The notes beneath the pieces were generated by a model, which was given only the letters and a program-made list of their open reading frames with translations, made no database searches and was not told where the DNA came from. From the NCBI RefSeq assembly GCF_003253485.1, contig NZ_QKTX01000003.1:354706-418705 (forward strand): a stretch of 64,000 nucleotides of DNA, written 5' to 3'. The stretch comes from Algoriphagus aquaeductus. Its GTDB lineage: Bacteria; Bacteroidota; Bacteroidia; Cytophagales; Cyclobacteriaceae. The position numbers and the translations under genes are program-made. Below, one piece after another: positions 41,590-50,729 of this stretch. The stretch's first letter is position 1. Each line of letters opens with the position of its first letter.

Positions 41590-43512
41590 ATGCGCCCTGT
41601 TTTATTTGCTGTATTCTTCTTTTTATTGGCATTTTGTGCCAATTCTCAGACCTATTCGATCATAGATGGCAGGGCAATAAAACTTTTTCAGGAGGGGGAA
41701 GAACTGACCATCTCCCGAAGATACGACGAGGCAATAGCAAAATTTCAGGCGGCTATCTCCAGAGAACCTTCGTTTTTGGAAGCTTATGTAAAGGCATCCC
41801 AGATTTTTATCACACTGGGAAGATTGGATGAAGCTGAGAAAATAGCCATAGTGGGGAAAGCCAAACTTTCAGGAAAAAACGCCAAACCTAAAAATCATGC
41901 AGATTATGGGTGGCTTTTTTCAAACCTTTATTTAAAACAGGGGAGATTTACAGAAGCCTTTCGACAGTTTCAGGAAGTAGATCCTTTATTTGACGAAGCA
42001 TTTAAAAAGTCGCTTTACTACACTCAGATGAAGGCTAAGATTGATTTTTTGAGTACTCAATTGGACAAGGCTCAAACGATCGAAAAAGAAATGCTAATGT
42101 CTCCACTCAATGAGTTTCAGTTGCAATATTTCCCTGTTTTGACAGCGAATGGAGAGCAAATTTTATTCACAAAAAGGGATGGAACCGGCAATTTTGATAA
42201 AGAGGATATTTTTACAGCCTTTCTTACTCCGGACAATAAATGGACTAAACCCCAGAGCATTGCTCAAACGATCAACTCCCCCTACAATGAAGGTACCTGT
42301 TCGATTACCGCCGACGGGAATATTCTGATCTATACCTCATGTGATGCGCCAGATTCTCAAGGCAGCTGTGACTTATATGTTGCTTACCGAGTAAATGGTT
42401 CATGGCAGCGCCCGACCAATATGGGGCCAAAGGTAAATTCCAGATCCTGGGATTCGCAGCCTTCGCTTTCAGCGGATGGTCGGATTTTGTTTTTTTCATC
42501 GAATCGACGGGGTGGATTTGGAGGTAATGATATTTGGTACACCGTCAGGATGAATGATGGATCTTGGTCCGAAGCAAAAAACCTTGGAAGTACCGTCAAT
42601 ACCGATAAAGATGAAATCTCGCCTTTTATGTTTTTCAATAATGAGATACTTTTTTTTGCTTCAGACGGTCATCAGGGATTTGGAGGAATGGATATTTTTC
42701 TGTCCAGAGTGAAAAATGGGGTTTTTCAAACACCTGAAAATCTGGGCTTACCAATCAACGACCATTTGGATCAGGTCGCCCTATTTATCACTGCGCAAAA
42801 AGATTATGCCTATTACACCGAACTCAATACTTCTGATGGTTCAAAAGACCGCTCTTTTCTTTACAGATTTAGATTTCCTACGGATATCTATATAGGTGAA
42901 AACCTTACGGTGACAGAAGGGAAGGTCTTCAATTCAAAAACAGGTCAACCCATCAGTGCTACGCTTTCATTAGTGTCTTTGACTAATGACAGCACGCTGT
43001 ACCAATTTCAATCCGACGGAAAAACCGGCGATTTTATGATGCTTTATCCGGACAAGGCCATATCCGGGCTATATGTGGAAAGGCAAGGGTATCTGCCTAA
43101 AATCTATAATGTGGAGCGGGATAAAATCAAGAATGTAAAAGACCTCAAGGTGGAGTTGGTTCCGGTTTCTTCAGGCGAAGAATTTGTTTTTGAAAATGTG
43201 TTTTTTGATTTCGATAAATTTGATTTGAAACCTGAATCAGTTTCCTCCCTAAAGAGGCTGAAGAAGTTCCTCCTGGAAAACCCAAATGTTAATATTTTGA
43301 TTTCCGGTCATACCGATAATGTGGGGAGTGCTGGGTACAATCAGAATCTGAGTCTTCAACGAGCTAAAAGCGTACAAAGCTATTTGGTCAAGGAGGGATT
43401 GCATCCAGGAAGGATGCTGGTCGAAGGGAAAGGAGATAAAGAACCGATGGTGCCGAATACTACTCCGGAAAATCAGGCTTTAAATAGAAGGATTACAATA
43501 AAGGTGTTGTAA
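41590..43512 (+). CDS. OmpA-family envelope protein with TPR and PD40 repeats
   Basis: 640 residues. Signal peptide (about 1-19), TPR-like helices (about 30-160), WD40-like PD40 beta-propeller repeats (e.g. SADGRILFFSSNRRGGFGGN, NDIWYT and ASDGHQGFGGMDIFLS; about 175-420), a carboxypeptidase-regulatory-like strand domain (about 440-520), and a C-terminal OmpA peptidoglycan-binding domain with FDFDKFDLKPES, ISGHTDNVGSAGYN and NRRITIKV. This architecture is common in Bacteroidota and often associated with gliding/T9SS or envelope integrity. No T9SS sorting domain is seen. Confidence 0.88.
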   Translation: MRPVLFAVFFFLLAFCANSQTYSIIDGRAIKLFQEGEELTISRRYDEAIAKFQAAISREPSFLEAYVKASQIFITLGRLDEAEKIAIVGKAKLSGKNAKPKNHADYGWLFSNLYLKQGRFTEAFRQFQEVDPLFDEAFKKSLYYTQMKAKIDFLSTQLDKAQTIEKEMLMSPLNEFQLQYFPVLTANGEQILFTKRDGTGNFDKEDIFTAFLTPDNKWTKPQSIAQTINSPYNEGTCSITADGNILIYTSCDAPDSQGSCDLYVAYRVNGSWQRPTNMGPKVNSRSWDSQPSLSADGRILFFSSNRRGGFGGNDIWYTVRMNDGSWSEAKNLGSTVNTDKDEISPFMFFNNEILFFASDGHQGFGGMDIFLSRVKNGVFQTPENLGLPINDHLDQVALFITAQKDYAYYTELNTSDGSKDRSFLYRFRFPTDIYIGENLTVTEGKVFNSKTGQPISATLSLVSLTNDSTLYQFQSDGKTGDFMMLYPDKAISGLYVERQGYLPKIYNVERDKIKNVKDLKVELVPVSSGEEFVFENVFFDFDKFDLKPESVSSLKRLKKFLLENPNVNILISGHTDNVGSAGYNQNLSLQRAKSVQSYLVKEGLHPGRMLVEGKGDKEPMVPNTTPENQALNRRITIKVL

Positions 43513-43982
43513 AATCAAAATATAATTTTGATTGTAAGGTTTATAATATATTATAATATTACTAGACAACGATTTACAGTGTTCTTAAAACATATAAATA
43601 AGGATCTCAGAATATTGTTTTATTTGATCATTTTGAAGGAGAATTCAACGGGTAAATTCTGACTTAATCTTTAGAGAATCTTTAAAAAAGGGCGCTTTTT
43701 CTGCGGTACTAAAAATTCGACCCGTAATTCTTCATGTTTTTTTACAAATTGTTAAAAAAAAATTATAAAAATTAACTTTTGTTAACATTGATTTTTCGGA
43801 ATAATTGAGGGTAAATCGACCTTCGTTTTTCTTAAACAGAATAAAGTATTGATTTTTTTCCCAAATCAGCTTTTTGAGGAAGTTCTTTTACTTGAACTTT
43901 TCTACTCCTTTCGTGGTAATCGACTTGAGATATTCAATATTTCAGAATATCATTGAGTTTATTAAACCAAAATTTAACCAAT
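43513..43982. other. Upstream region of the SusC/SusD locus
   Basis: 470 bp. The inverted repeat AATCAAAAT/ATTTTGATT (43513-43533) may end the preceding transcript. Further on lies a TTG (43749-43751), a 22-nt spacer and AACTTTTG (43774-43781, 7 of 8 to the -7 consensus), a possible promoter about 200 nt before susC. The rest is AT-rich leader with no ORF. Confidence 0.5.
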
Positions 43983-46900
43983 ATGAGGAAAGTTTTACTT
44001 CTAGGACTCATGCTTTTCTTAGCAAGTGCAGTGGCATTTGCTCAGGATCGTGTGATCACCGGTACAGTGACTTCGACCGAAGACGGTCTCGGTGTACCCG
44101 GTGCAACAGTTCTGGTCAAGGGAACCACTATTGGTACTGCCACAGATATTGATGGTAAGTATTCAATCAGTGTCCCTGCCGGAAGCAATGTCTTGGTCTT
44201 CACATTTGTGGGACTAAGAACTCAAGAGGTCTCCATCGGTAACAGAACCACGATCAACGTGGCACTGGAGTCTGATGTGACAGCACTTGGGGAAGTGATT
44301 GTAACAGGTTATGGTACCCAGCCTAAGCGTGAAGTGACCGGTGCGGTTTCTTCCGTAAAGGGGGAAGCGATCCAGAACTTGCCTATGCAATCTTTTGACC
44401 GTGCATTGCAAGGTCGTGCGGCAGGTGTGCAGGTGAGATCTTCCAATGGTCTTCCAGGTGGTGCTGTTAACATCCGTATCCGAGGTGTTGGCTCCATCAA
44501 CGCTGGTAATGAGCCACTCTTTATCGTAGACGGTGTTCAGTTGAACAATCAGTCTAATGCTGCCTTTACCCAGTCTAACCCATTGGCTTTCTTGAACCCG
44601 AACGACATCGAGTCTATGGAGATCTTGAAGGACGCTGCTTCTGCCGCGATTTATGGTTCTCAGGCTGCTAACGGGGTAGTGATCATTACCACCAAAAAAG
44701 GTAAGCAAGGAAAGGCTAAGTTTGAATTCAATGCATTCGCCGGTGAAACCCAACCCATGAAATTCTTGGATGTATTGGGTGGTGCTGAGTGGTTTGACAG
44801 AGAAAGAACTGCTTGGATTAATTCAGGAAACGCAAACCCAGAAGCTAATGCTCTAAACAGCATGGGTATTTTGCCTTCCAACTGGCAGACTCTTTCCAGA
44901 GAGCAGTTGGCTCAAATCGGTGCTGAATTGCCTACTTACGATTGGCAAAGAGAAGTAATGGGTGCCGGTAGACTTCAAAATTATGAAATGTCAGTTTCTG
45001 GTGGTGATGCAAAGACTACCTTCTTCCTTTCTGGATCTTACAACTATCAGGAAGCTTCGTTCAAGCCTGTAGACTTTGAAAGAGGTACGGTAAGATTGGC
45101 ACTTTCGCATCAAGCCAATGATCGATTGAATATCGAAACCAATATTAACCTTTCTACTTTCCAGCAAAATGTTCCATTTGCAGTAGAAGGTTCGTTCCTA
45201 GGAAGCCCGGCATTCTCTGCATCAGCAATATTGCCTCACAACGCAATCTATAACGAGGACGGAACATTCAATACCGCGATTAGAGGCGTATTAGGTCAGA
45301 ATGTGGTGTTGGTAAACGAGTATAACTCAGGTATCCAAAGAACCAATACAGCTGTAGGTAATATTATTACCAATTATAAAATCCTAGACAATTTGTCTTT
45401 CCGTTCCTTGTTCGGCTTGGATTACAGATTGCTACAGGGGGACAACTACCGTGATCCACGAACTCCAGACGGAGCAGGAGTAAGAGGTAGAAGTTCTGTT
45501 CAATCTGACTGGAGAACCCGTTTCATCACGACTCAGACGTTGAACTGGAATAAGTCCTACAATGCAGTTCACAACTTATCCGCGATTCTAGGTGTAGAAT
45601 ATTTGTCTGAAACCAGAGAAGGACTTTCAGGTGCTGGTATTGGATTCCCTACATTCCAATTCAGAACTATTCAATCCGCAGCAACTCCTGAATCTATTAC
45701 AGGTTTCTGGACTGGATACAGAAGGGCTTCTGCTTTCGCTTCTGTAAACTATGATTACAAAAAGAAATATTTGGCAACTGTAACTGCCCGATATGATGGA
45801 TCTTCCCGTTTCGGTGCTAATAGCAGATATGGTCTTTTCCCATCTATCCGAGTTGGATGGAGCATGGTTGAAGAAGAGTTTCTTAAATCTTCTTCTGTAG
45901 TATCAGAAATGAAGTTGAGAGCTTCTTACGGTTTGACCGGTAACGACCAAATCGGAAACTTTGCTGCTAGAGGTCTTTACGGTGGTGGAGGAAACTATGC
46001 AGGTAGTGCTGGTATTCGTCCAACCTCCTTGGCAAACTTGGATTTGGGTTGGGAAACAAATAACACGTTCAACATTGGTTTAGACTACGGATTCTTTGGC
46101 AATAGAGTGACTGGATCGGTTGACGTATTTGACAGAAGAACCAAGGATCTCTTGTTGGATCAGCCAATCCTTTGGACAAATGGTTTTAGTGACATTGCAA
46201 ATAACGTAGGAGAGCTTCAGAATAAAGGTATTGAATTTGAAATTTCAACTGTAAACATAGATAAAGGTGGATTCCGTTGGAATACCAGCTTCAACTTCAG
46301 TAAAATTAAGAATCAAGTTATAAGCTTGTATGATGACTTACAGTTCTTGCCAGCCAATCCAGGCATTGCAGTAGGTCAGCCTGTGGGAAGAGATGGCGGA
46401 GGTTCGGTTTTTGCTGCTGAGTATGCAGGTGTTAACCCAGCTACGGGACGTCCAATGTGGTATGATATCAACAGAAACATTACCTACCTTCCACTTGCTG
46501 CAGACAGAATCTATTATGGTTCTAACCTTGCGACAACCTTTGGTGGTTTGAACAATACGTTCTCCTACAAAGGATTCGAGTTGACTGCATTCTTTGTTTA
46601 TGAGTATGGAGCTGTTTTCACCGACGGCCAATATAGTTTCTTGAGAGAAAATGGTACTCGGTTGGCTTTGAACGGCTTGAGAGAAGTGAATGACAGAAAA
46701 TGGACTGAACCTGGTCAAATCACTGACATTCCAAGAGATGTGAAAACCAACGGAGGTAATGAAACAAGAGGCGCAGGTAGAAACTCTGGTACAGCAGCAT
46801 TGTTGAAAGGAGATTTCATCAGACTTGCTCAGACGACTATAGGCTATCGCTTTAATCCAACCTTGGTAAGTAAAATTGGGTTGTCAAGTGCAAGAATTTA

Positions 46901-47027
46901 CCTCCAAGGTTTGAACCTGTGGACTTATGCTGATTATCCAGGGTATGATCCTGAATTTACCGGTGCAGGTACAGGTCAGGTGCCTTTGACAAAGAACTAC
47001 ACAGTGGGTGTTCAAATCGGCTTCTAA
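43983..47027 (+). CDS. SusC/RagA-family TonB-linked outer-membrane receptor
   Basis: 1014 residues from MRKVLLLGLMLFLASAVAFA (signal peptide). The carboxypeptidase-regulatory-like domain (about 25-105) begins ITGTVTS and PGATVLVKG; a plug domain has LGEVIVTGYGTQPKREVTGA (the TonB-box-like part) and NIRIRGVGSINAGNEPLFIV; the remainder is a 22-strand beta-barrel ending in a C-terminal Phe. It imports oligosaccharide or peptide nutrients together with the SusD lipoprotein that follows 21 nt downstream. Ligand unknown because no enzyme genes accompany it. Confidence 0.96.
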   Translation: MRKVLLLGLMLFLASAVAFAQDRVITGTVTSTEDGLGVPGATVLVKGTTIGTATDIDGKYSISVPAGSNVLVFTFVGLRTQEVSIGNRTTINVALESDVTALGEVIVTGYGTQPKREVTGAVSSVKGEAIQNLPMQSFDRALQGRAAGVQVRSSNGLPGGAVNIRIRGVGSINAGNEPLFIVDGVQLNNQSNAAFTQSNPLAFLNPNDIESMEILKDAASAAIYGSQAANGVVIITTKKGKQGKAKFEFNAFAGETQPMKFLDVLGGAEWFDRERTAWINSGNANPEANALNSMGILPSNWQTLSREQLAQIGAELPTYDWQREVMGAGRLQNYEMSVSGGDAKTTFFLSGSYNYQEASFKPVDFERGTVRLALSHQANDRLNIETNINLSTFQQNVPFAVEGSFLGSPAFSASAILPHNAIYNEDGTFNTAIRGVLGQNVVLVNEYNSGIQRTNTAVGNIITNYKILDNLSFRSLFGLDYRLLQGDNYRDPRTPDGAGVRGRSSVQSDWRTRFITTQTLNWNKSYNAVHNLSAILGVEYLSETREGLSGAGIGFPTFQFRTIQSAATPESITGFWTGYRRASAFASVNYDYKKKYLATVTARYDGSSRFGANSRYGLFPSIRVGWSMVEEEFLKSSSVVSEMKLRASYGLTGNDQIGNFAARGLYGGGGNYAGSAGIRPTSLANLDLGWETNNTFNIGLDYGFFGNRVTGSVDVFDRRTKDLLLDQPILWTNGFSDIANNVGELQNKGIEFEISTVNIDKGGFRWNTSFNFSKIKNQVISLYDDLQFLPANPGIAVGQPVGRDGGGSVFAAEYAGVNPATGRPMWYDINRNITYLPLAADRIYYGSNLATTFGGLNNTFSYKGFELTAFFVYEYGAVFTDGQYSFLRENGTRLALNGLREVNDRKWTEPGQITDIPRDVKTNGGNETRGAGRNSGTAALLKGDFIRLAQTTIGYRFNPTLVSKIGLSSARIYLQGLNLWTYADYPGYDPEFTGAGTGQVPLTKNYTVGVQIGF

Positions 47028-47048
47028 TCACCTAAAGGAAAAAATATC

Positions 47049-48554
47049 ATGAAATTTATAAATAAAGCTTTCTTATCTCTGGTGCTTGCAGGTACTTTCC
47101 TAGTGAGTTCCTGTGATAGCCTGCTTCAGGTAGACCCAAGACAATCCATTGATGCCAATGGTGCCTTGAATACCCCTGATGCGGTAGATGCAGCGCTCAA
47201 TTCTGTCTATGCAAGATTGAGATCTGTCAGAAATTATGGACGGGATTTATTTGCCTTGGCAGATGCTTTGGCTGATGTAGGACAGACAACCAGTAACTCC
47301 GGACGTTTGATTGGCGAAAATAACAACCAACCAAATGCGCACTTTCAGGCTGGATTCTGGCAAAACTCTTATTTTGCGATCAATGAAGCTAACCTTATCC
47401 TTGACGGTTTGTCTGGTGTTCAAGGTGCTTCTGCTGCTCAGCTTGCCCGTTGGGAAGGTGAGGCTAAGTTCTTAAGAGCACTTTACTATTTTGATTTGGT
47501 AAAGGTTTACTCTTACATCCCAACTGCTATTTTCCAGCAAGGGGTTACTGACGAAGGCGGTATTCCAGTGGTTACAGAAGGTGTCGTAACCTCTAGTGCT
47601 GCATTTAGTCGTCAGACGCCTCGATCTTCCATAGATCAGGTATACACTCAAATCTACGCTGATTTGGAAGATGCTAAAAGATTGTTGACTTCAAGAGGCG
47701 TACAGTATGCTTCAAGTGGAGCAGCTTCTGCTTTGCTATCCCGAGTTGCTCTTTACCGAGGTGATTGGGCGAAAGTTGTGGCTGAATCAACCACCGCACT
47801 AGCCAGCAACGTGGGTTCTGTTCTTTCAGGATCAGCGTATGTGAACGGATGGAGAACTCCGGTGAATCCTGAATCTATGTTTGAGGTTCGTTTTGCACTT
47901 GCAGAAGAATCAATCGGGGTAAACGAGTCTCTTCAGTCTTCCTACACCGCTTTGTTGAACCTTTCGAACAAAAATTCTCAGGGCGGTTGGGGTGATTTTA
48001 TTCCAAATGCAACTGTAAGAGGGTTCTTTGGTTTAACTCAACTTCAAATTGGTACTCCCGCCACTGACAATAACAACTGGGACGTGACTAGAAATTCTGA
48101 TATCAGAGCTCAACTCTATACTACTGGAAATACTGTAAGAGGTGCTGGTCGTCAGATTGAGGTTACTAAGTTTTTGTCTAAATCCGGTTTTGCTTATGCG
48201 GACAACGTGCCTGTGATCAGAAAATCTGAGATGCATCTCAACAGAGCAGAAGCTAACTATCGATTGGGTAATGCAGCTGATGCTCTTGCTGAATTGAATG
48301 CTTTCAAGGCATTGAGAGGTCTCACCGCAGTAAATCTTTCCGGTCAGGCATTGCTTGATGAAATCCTTTTGGAAAGATTTAAAGAATTTGCCTTTGAAGG
48401 TCAGCGTTTCTTTGATTTGAAGAGAAATGGAAGAGCAATCGTGAAGACTACCCCTGCAGTCAATCTTCCTTTTGATGACTTCAAAATCCTGCCTCCAATC
48501 CCTCAAAGAGAGGTGGATGGTAATCCAAATCTTAACCAAAACAGAGGCTACTAA
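47049..48554 (+). CDS. SusD/RagB-family nutrient-binding lipoprotein
   Basis: 501 residues. Signal peptide with lipobox SSC (Cys22), then SLLQVDPRQSID, a typical SusD start. TPR-like helices hold NEANLILDGL and KFLRALYYFDLV; the C-terminal ERFKEFAFEGQRFFDLKRNG is diagnostic. It caps the SusC barrel and delivers ligand. Same operon as SusC and the small lipoprotein downstream. Confidence 0.96.
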   Translation: MKFINKAFLSLVLAGTFLVSSCDSLLQVDPRQSIDANGALNTPDAVDAALNSVYARLRSVRNYGRDLFALADALADVGQTTSNSGRLIGENNNQPNAHFQAGFWQNSYFAINEANLILDGLSGVQGASAAQLARWEGEAKFLRALYYFDLVKVYSYIPTAIFQQGVTDEGGIPVVTEGVVTSSAAFSRQTPRSSIDQVYTQIYADLEDAKRLLTSRGVQYASSGAASALLSRVALYRGDWAKVVAESTTALASNVGSVLSGSAYVNGWRTPVNPESMFEVRFALAEESIGVNESLQSSYTALLNLSNKNSQGGWGDFIPNATVRGFFGLTQLQIGTPATDNNNWDVTRNSDIRAQLYTTGNTVRGAGRQIEVTKFLSKSGFAYADNVPVIRKSEMHLNRAEANYRLGNAADALAELNAFKALRGLTAVNLSGQALLDEILLERFKEFAFEGQRFFDLKRNGRAIVKTTPAVNLPFDDFKILPPIPQREVDGNPNLNQNRGY

Positions 48555-48565
48555 AATCAGAAATC

Positions 48566-49033
48566 ATGAAAAAAATATTTTCTTTATTAACTCTGGCCTT
48601 AGTACTGGTTTTCTCCTCTTGTATTGAGCAAAACTATCCTGTATGGGAAGGTGCTTTGGTTGAGTTCCAGGACGCTGTAGTAAGAGCTCCTTTAGCTGGA
48701 CAGAAATATCCAAGAATCACTGTGGCCAACACTGTAGGTACGGTAAGTCTTCAGGTCAACTTGATCGGTGCTCACAGATCAAGTGATGAAACAATCGCTT
48801 ATTCAGTTGTACCCACTGGTACTACTGCTGTAGCCGGTACTGATTTTACTACTTCAGGTACGGTGACTATTCCGGCAGGTTCCAGCTTTGGTACTGTCAC
48901 AGTTAATGTGGCAAATACCGGCAGACTTGGAGGAAGTGTGGATTTACTTCTGCAATTGGATGGTAATGCAGCCATAGGTGCAAGTCAGAACCATAACCAA
49001 GTTCAAATTAGAATTACACGACCAAATCCATAA
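48566..49033 (+). CDS. Small surface lipoprotein with Calx-beta-like domain
   Basis: 155 residues. Lipobox SSC at Cys19. The body has VGTVSLQVNLIGA and VAGTDFTTSGTVTIPAGSSF, the strand pattern of Calx-beta/DUF4843-like domains often found as the third gene of SusCD loci. It may bind the ligand at the surface. It is 11 nt after SusD and closed by a terminator. Confidence 0.75.
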   Translation: MKKIFSLLTLALVLVFSSCIEQNYPVWEGALVEFQDAVVRAPLAGQKYPRITVANTVGTVSLQVNLIGAHRSSDETIAYSVVPTGTTAVAGTDFTTSGTVTIPAGSSFGTVTVNVANTGRLGGSVDLLLQLDGNAAIGASQNHNQVQIRITRPNP

Positions 49034-49060
49034 GAATTTGGTAAATTGGAATTATTAATC

Positions 49061-49090
49061 AAAAAGACCGGATTATCCGGTCTTTTTTTT
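49061..49090 (+). terminator. Terminator of the SusCD operon
   Basis: AAAGACCGGA and TCCGGTCTTT form a perfect stem with eight following T. Confidence 0.9.
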
Positions 49091-49100
49091 CCCAACTGCC

Positions 49101-49763
49101 ATGAAAAGAATTAGTTTATTAATTGCCATTTCATTTCTAATGTTTTTACCTGGATTCTCTCAGGCCCAATTGGCTGTCCTAAGGGACAATGGGACAGGTA
49201 ATCCCATCCTAACCAATGCCTATCGAGAGGTAAAGGGTTCTCCTTATTTTGAAGAATTCAAAATGGGTACCATTCTGCTTCCCAATGGGCAAACTGTGGA
49301 GGGGCTTCAAATAGCACTTAACGCCTTTGAAAACACCATGGAATATAAGCTCGAGGGAACGCTATTTTCTTACTCTCCGGAGAAAATAGCAGGCTTCAAG
49401 TATGATTCTGAGTCAGGAGAAAAAGTTGAATTTACCTCGGAGTTTACGATTCCAACTTTAGGTAAAAAAAGATTTATGAGAGTTTTGGAAAAAGGTAAAT
49501 ACACCTTACTTCTTCATCAATATAAGTTGATGATGGATGATGTTTCAGCGACTTATGGTGCTCAGGCAGCAAAAGCTTTCCAGAATCAGGAAGAATTCTT
49601 TATTGTCAAAGATGGGTCGGTTTATCTGTTTAAAAACAAAAGTAAGGACCTTCAACAGATCTTTGGTGAAGACGCTGCAAGGGCAAATTCCATCATTAAA
49701 GAGCAGAAACTCAACTTGAAGAGTCAAGCTGACATTTCTAGATTGATTCGGCAATTGAATTGA
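49101..49763 (+). CDS. Secreted protein of unknown function
   Basis: 220 residues with a signal peptide (MKRISLLIAISFLMFLPGFS). The body contains strand-rich segments (GTILLPNGQTVEGLQIALNA, LFSYSPEKIAGF, FMRVLEKGKYTLL) and a helical C-terminus (DAARANSIIKEQKLNLKS). I recognise no family beyond a resemblance to bacteroidotal periplasmic proteins of this size. It has its own start region right behind the SusCD terminator and its own terminator. Confidence 0.7.
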   Translation: MKRISLLIAISFLMFLPGFSQAQLAVLRDNGTGNPILTNAYREVKGSPYFEEFKMGTILLPNGQTVEGLQIALNAFENTMEYKLEGTLFSYSPEKIAGFKYDSESGEKVEFTSEFTIPTLGKKRFMRVLEKGKYTLLLHQYKLMMDDVSATYGAQAAKAFQNQEEFFIVKDGSVYLFKNKSKDLQQIFGEDAARANSIIKEQKLNLKSQADISRLIRQLN

Positions 49764-49786
49764 AGTTAATTGATAGACCTATGACA

Positions 49787-49818
49787 AGTCCCTTGATTTC
49801 CATTAAGGGACTTTTTTT
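49787..49818 (+). terminator. Terminator after the 220-aa secreted protein gene
   Basis: AGTCCCTT (49787-49794) and AAGGGACT (49805-49812) with seven T. It partly overlaps the queD promoter motif. Confidence 0.85.
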
Positions 49819-49819
49819 A

Positions 49820-49827
49820 TACTTTTG
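49820..49827 (+). promoter_or_regulatory. -7 promoter motif upstream of queD
   Basis: TACTTTTG matches TAnnTTTG exactly, 20 nt before the start codon. A TTG lies at 49793-49795, 24 nt away, slightly farther than usual. Confidence 0.45.
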
Positions 49828-49846
49828 CCAATTAGTTTAAGAAAAG

Positions 49847-50266
49847 ATGATTTACGTTTCCCGAAAGGAACATTTCAATGCAGCCCACAAGCTTTGGAAT
49901 CCCAACTGGTCCGATGAGAAAAATTTTGAGGTATTCGGTCCCTGTGCCAATGTCAATTGGCATGGACATAACTTTGAATTGATTGTGACTGTAAAAGGTT
50001 TGCCTGATGCAGAGACAGGTTTTGTGGTGGATTTGAAGCAATTGAGTACTCTGATTCGTCGATTGGTTATCGATAAAGTAGACCATAAAAATCTGAATGT
50101 AGATGTCGATTTTATGGCAGGAAAGTTGGCTAGCTGTGAAACCTTGGTTATGGAATTTTGGAAAATCCTACAGCCTGCGATAAAAGAAATCACGAAACAT
50201 GGCGGGCTATATAAGCTTACATTGTACGAGACGCCAAGGAACTTTGTGGAGTACTTTGGTGAATAA
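49847..50266 (+). CDS. queD: 6-carboxy-tetrahydropterin synthase / PTPS family
   Basis: 139 residues. Zn ligands: His in EHFNAAHKL and the pair in NWHGHNFEL; the catalytic Cys is in FGPCANVNW, and the C-terminal LYETPRNFVEYF closes the fold. QueD makes CPH4, the substrate of QueE (40935). The close relative, pyruvoyltetrahydropterin synthase, could instead serve a pterin for phhA in this window, so the exact reaction is open. Confidence 0.9.
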   Translation: MIYVSRKEHFNAAHKLWNPNWSDEKNFEVFGPCANVNWHGHNFELIVTVKGLPDAETGFVVDLKQLSTLIRRLVIDKVDHKNLNVDVDFMAGKLASCETLVMEFWKILQPAIKEITKHGGLYKLTLYETPRNFVEYFGE

Positions 50267-50268
50267 AA

Positions 50269-50729
50269 TTGTAAATTGTGAATTGTGAGAAGTAAGTTGT
50301 TCCAATTCACAGTCTATGGCTTTTGTTAAATTTTTTTACCAGTTAGAGGTCTATAAGCTTTCTAGAGTTCTGGCAAGGGAGGTGTTTGAAATCACTAAAC
50401 GGTTTCCACCTGAAGAACGATATTCGCTGACCGATCAAATAAGAAGATCCTCACAGTCTATAGGGGGACAAATAGCGGAGTCTTGGGCTAAAAGAAGATA
50501 TATCAATCATTTTATTTCAAAACTGACAGATAGTGATGCGGAGCAATATGAGACTAGACATTGGATTGACGTCGCTTTTGATTGTGGGTTAGTTACTACT
50601 GATAAATGGATTTCTATAACTTCTAAATGTGATGAAATCAATACAAAACTCAATGCTATGATTGGTAAAGCTGAGTTGTTTTGCTTTAAGTCATGAATGA
50701 AAGCACTACTTACAACTCACTATTTACAA
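50269..50729. mobile_element. Inverted-repeat-bounded cassette carrying a four-helix-bundle gene
   Basis: The 25-nt arms begin TTGTAAATTGTGAATTGTGA at 50269-50293 and, on the minus strand, TTGTAAATAGTGAGTTGTAA at 50729-50705; about 20 of 25 positions match. They enclose one gene. The right arm lies inside the first codons of the annotated lpxB frame. Size and layout suggest a small mobile or repeat-borne unit; no transposase is present. Confidence 0.5.
50316..50696 (+). CDS. Four-helix-bundle protein (S23/IVP family)
   Basis: 126 residues. FYQLEVYKLSRVLAREVFEI, PPEERYSLTDQIRRSSQSIG and the helix ESWAKRRYINHFISKLTDSD are diagnostic of the bacterial four-helix-bundle family first seen in 23S rRNA intervening sequences and related to the Avd protein of diversity-generating retroelements. 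Pentameric assembly is known for relatives; the function of stand-alone copies is unknown. The stop overlaps an ATG of the lpxB frame (ATGA 50693-50696). It lies within an inverted-repeat cassette. Confidence 0.88.
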   Translation: MAFVKFFYQLEVYKLSRVLAREVFEITKRFPPEERYSLTDQIRRSSQSIGGQIAESWAKRRYINHFISKLTDSDAEQYETRHWIDVAFDCGLVTTDKWISITSKCDEINTKLNAMIGKAELFCFKS

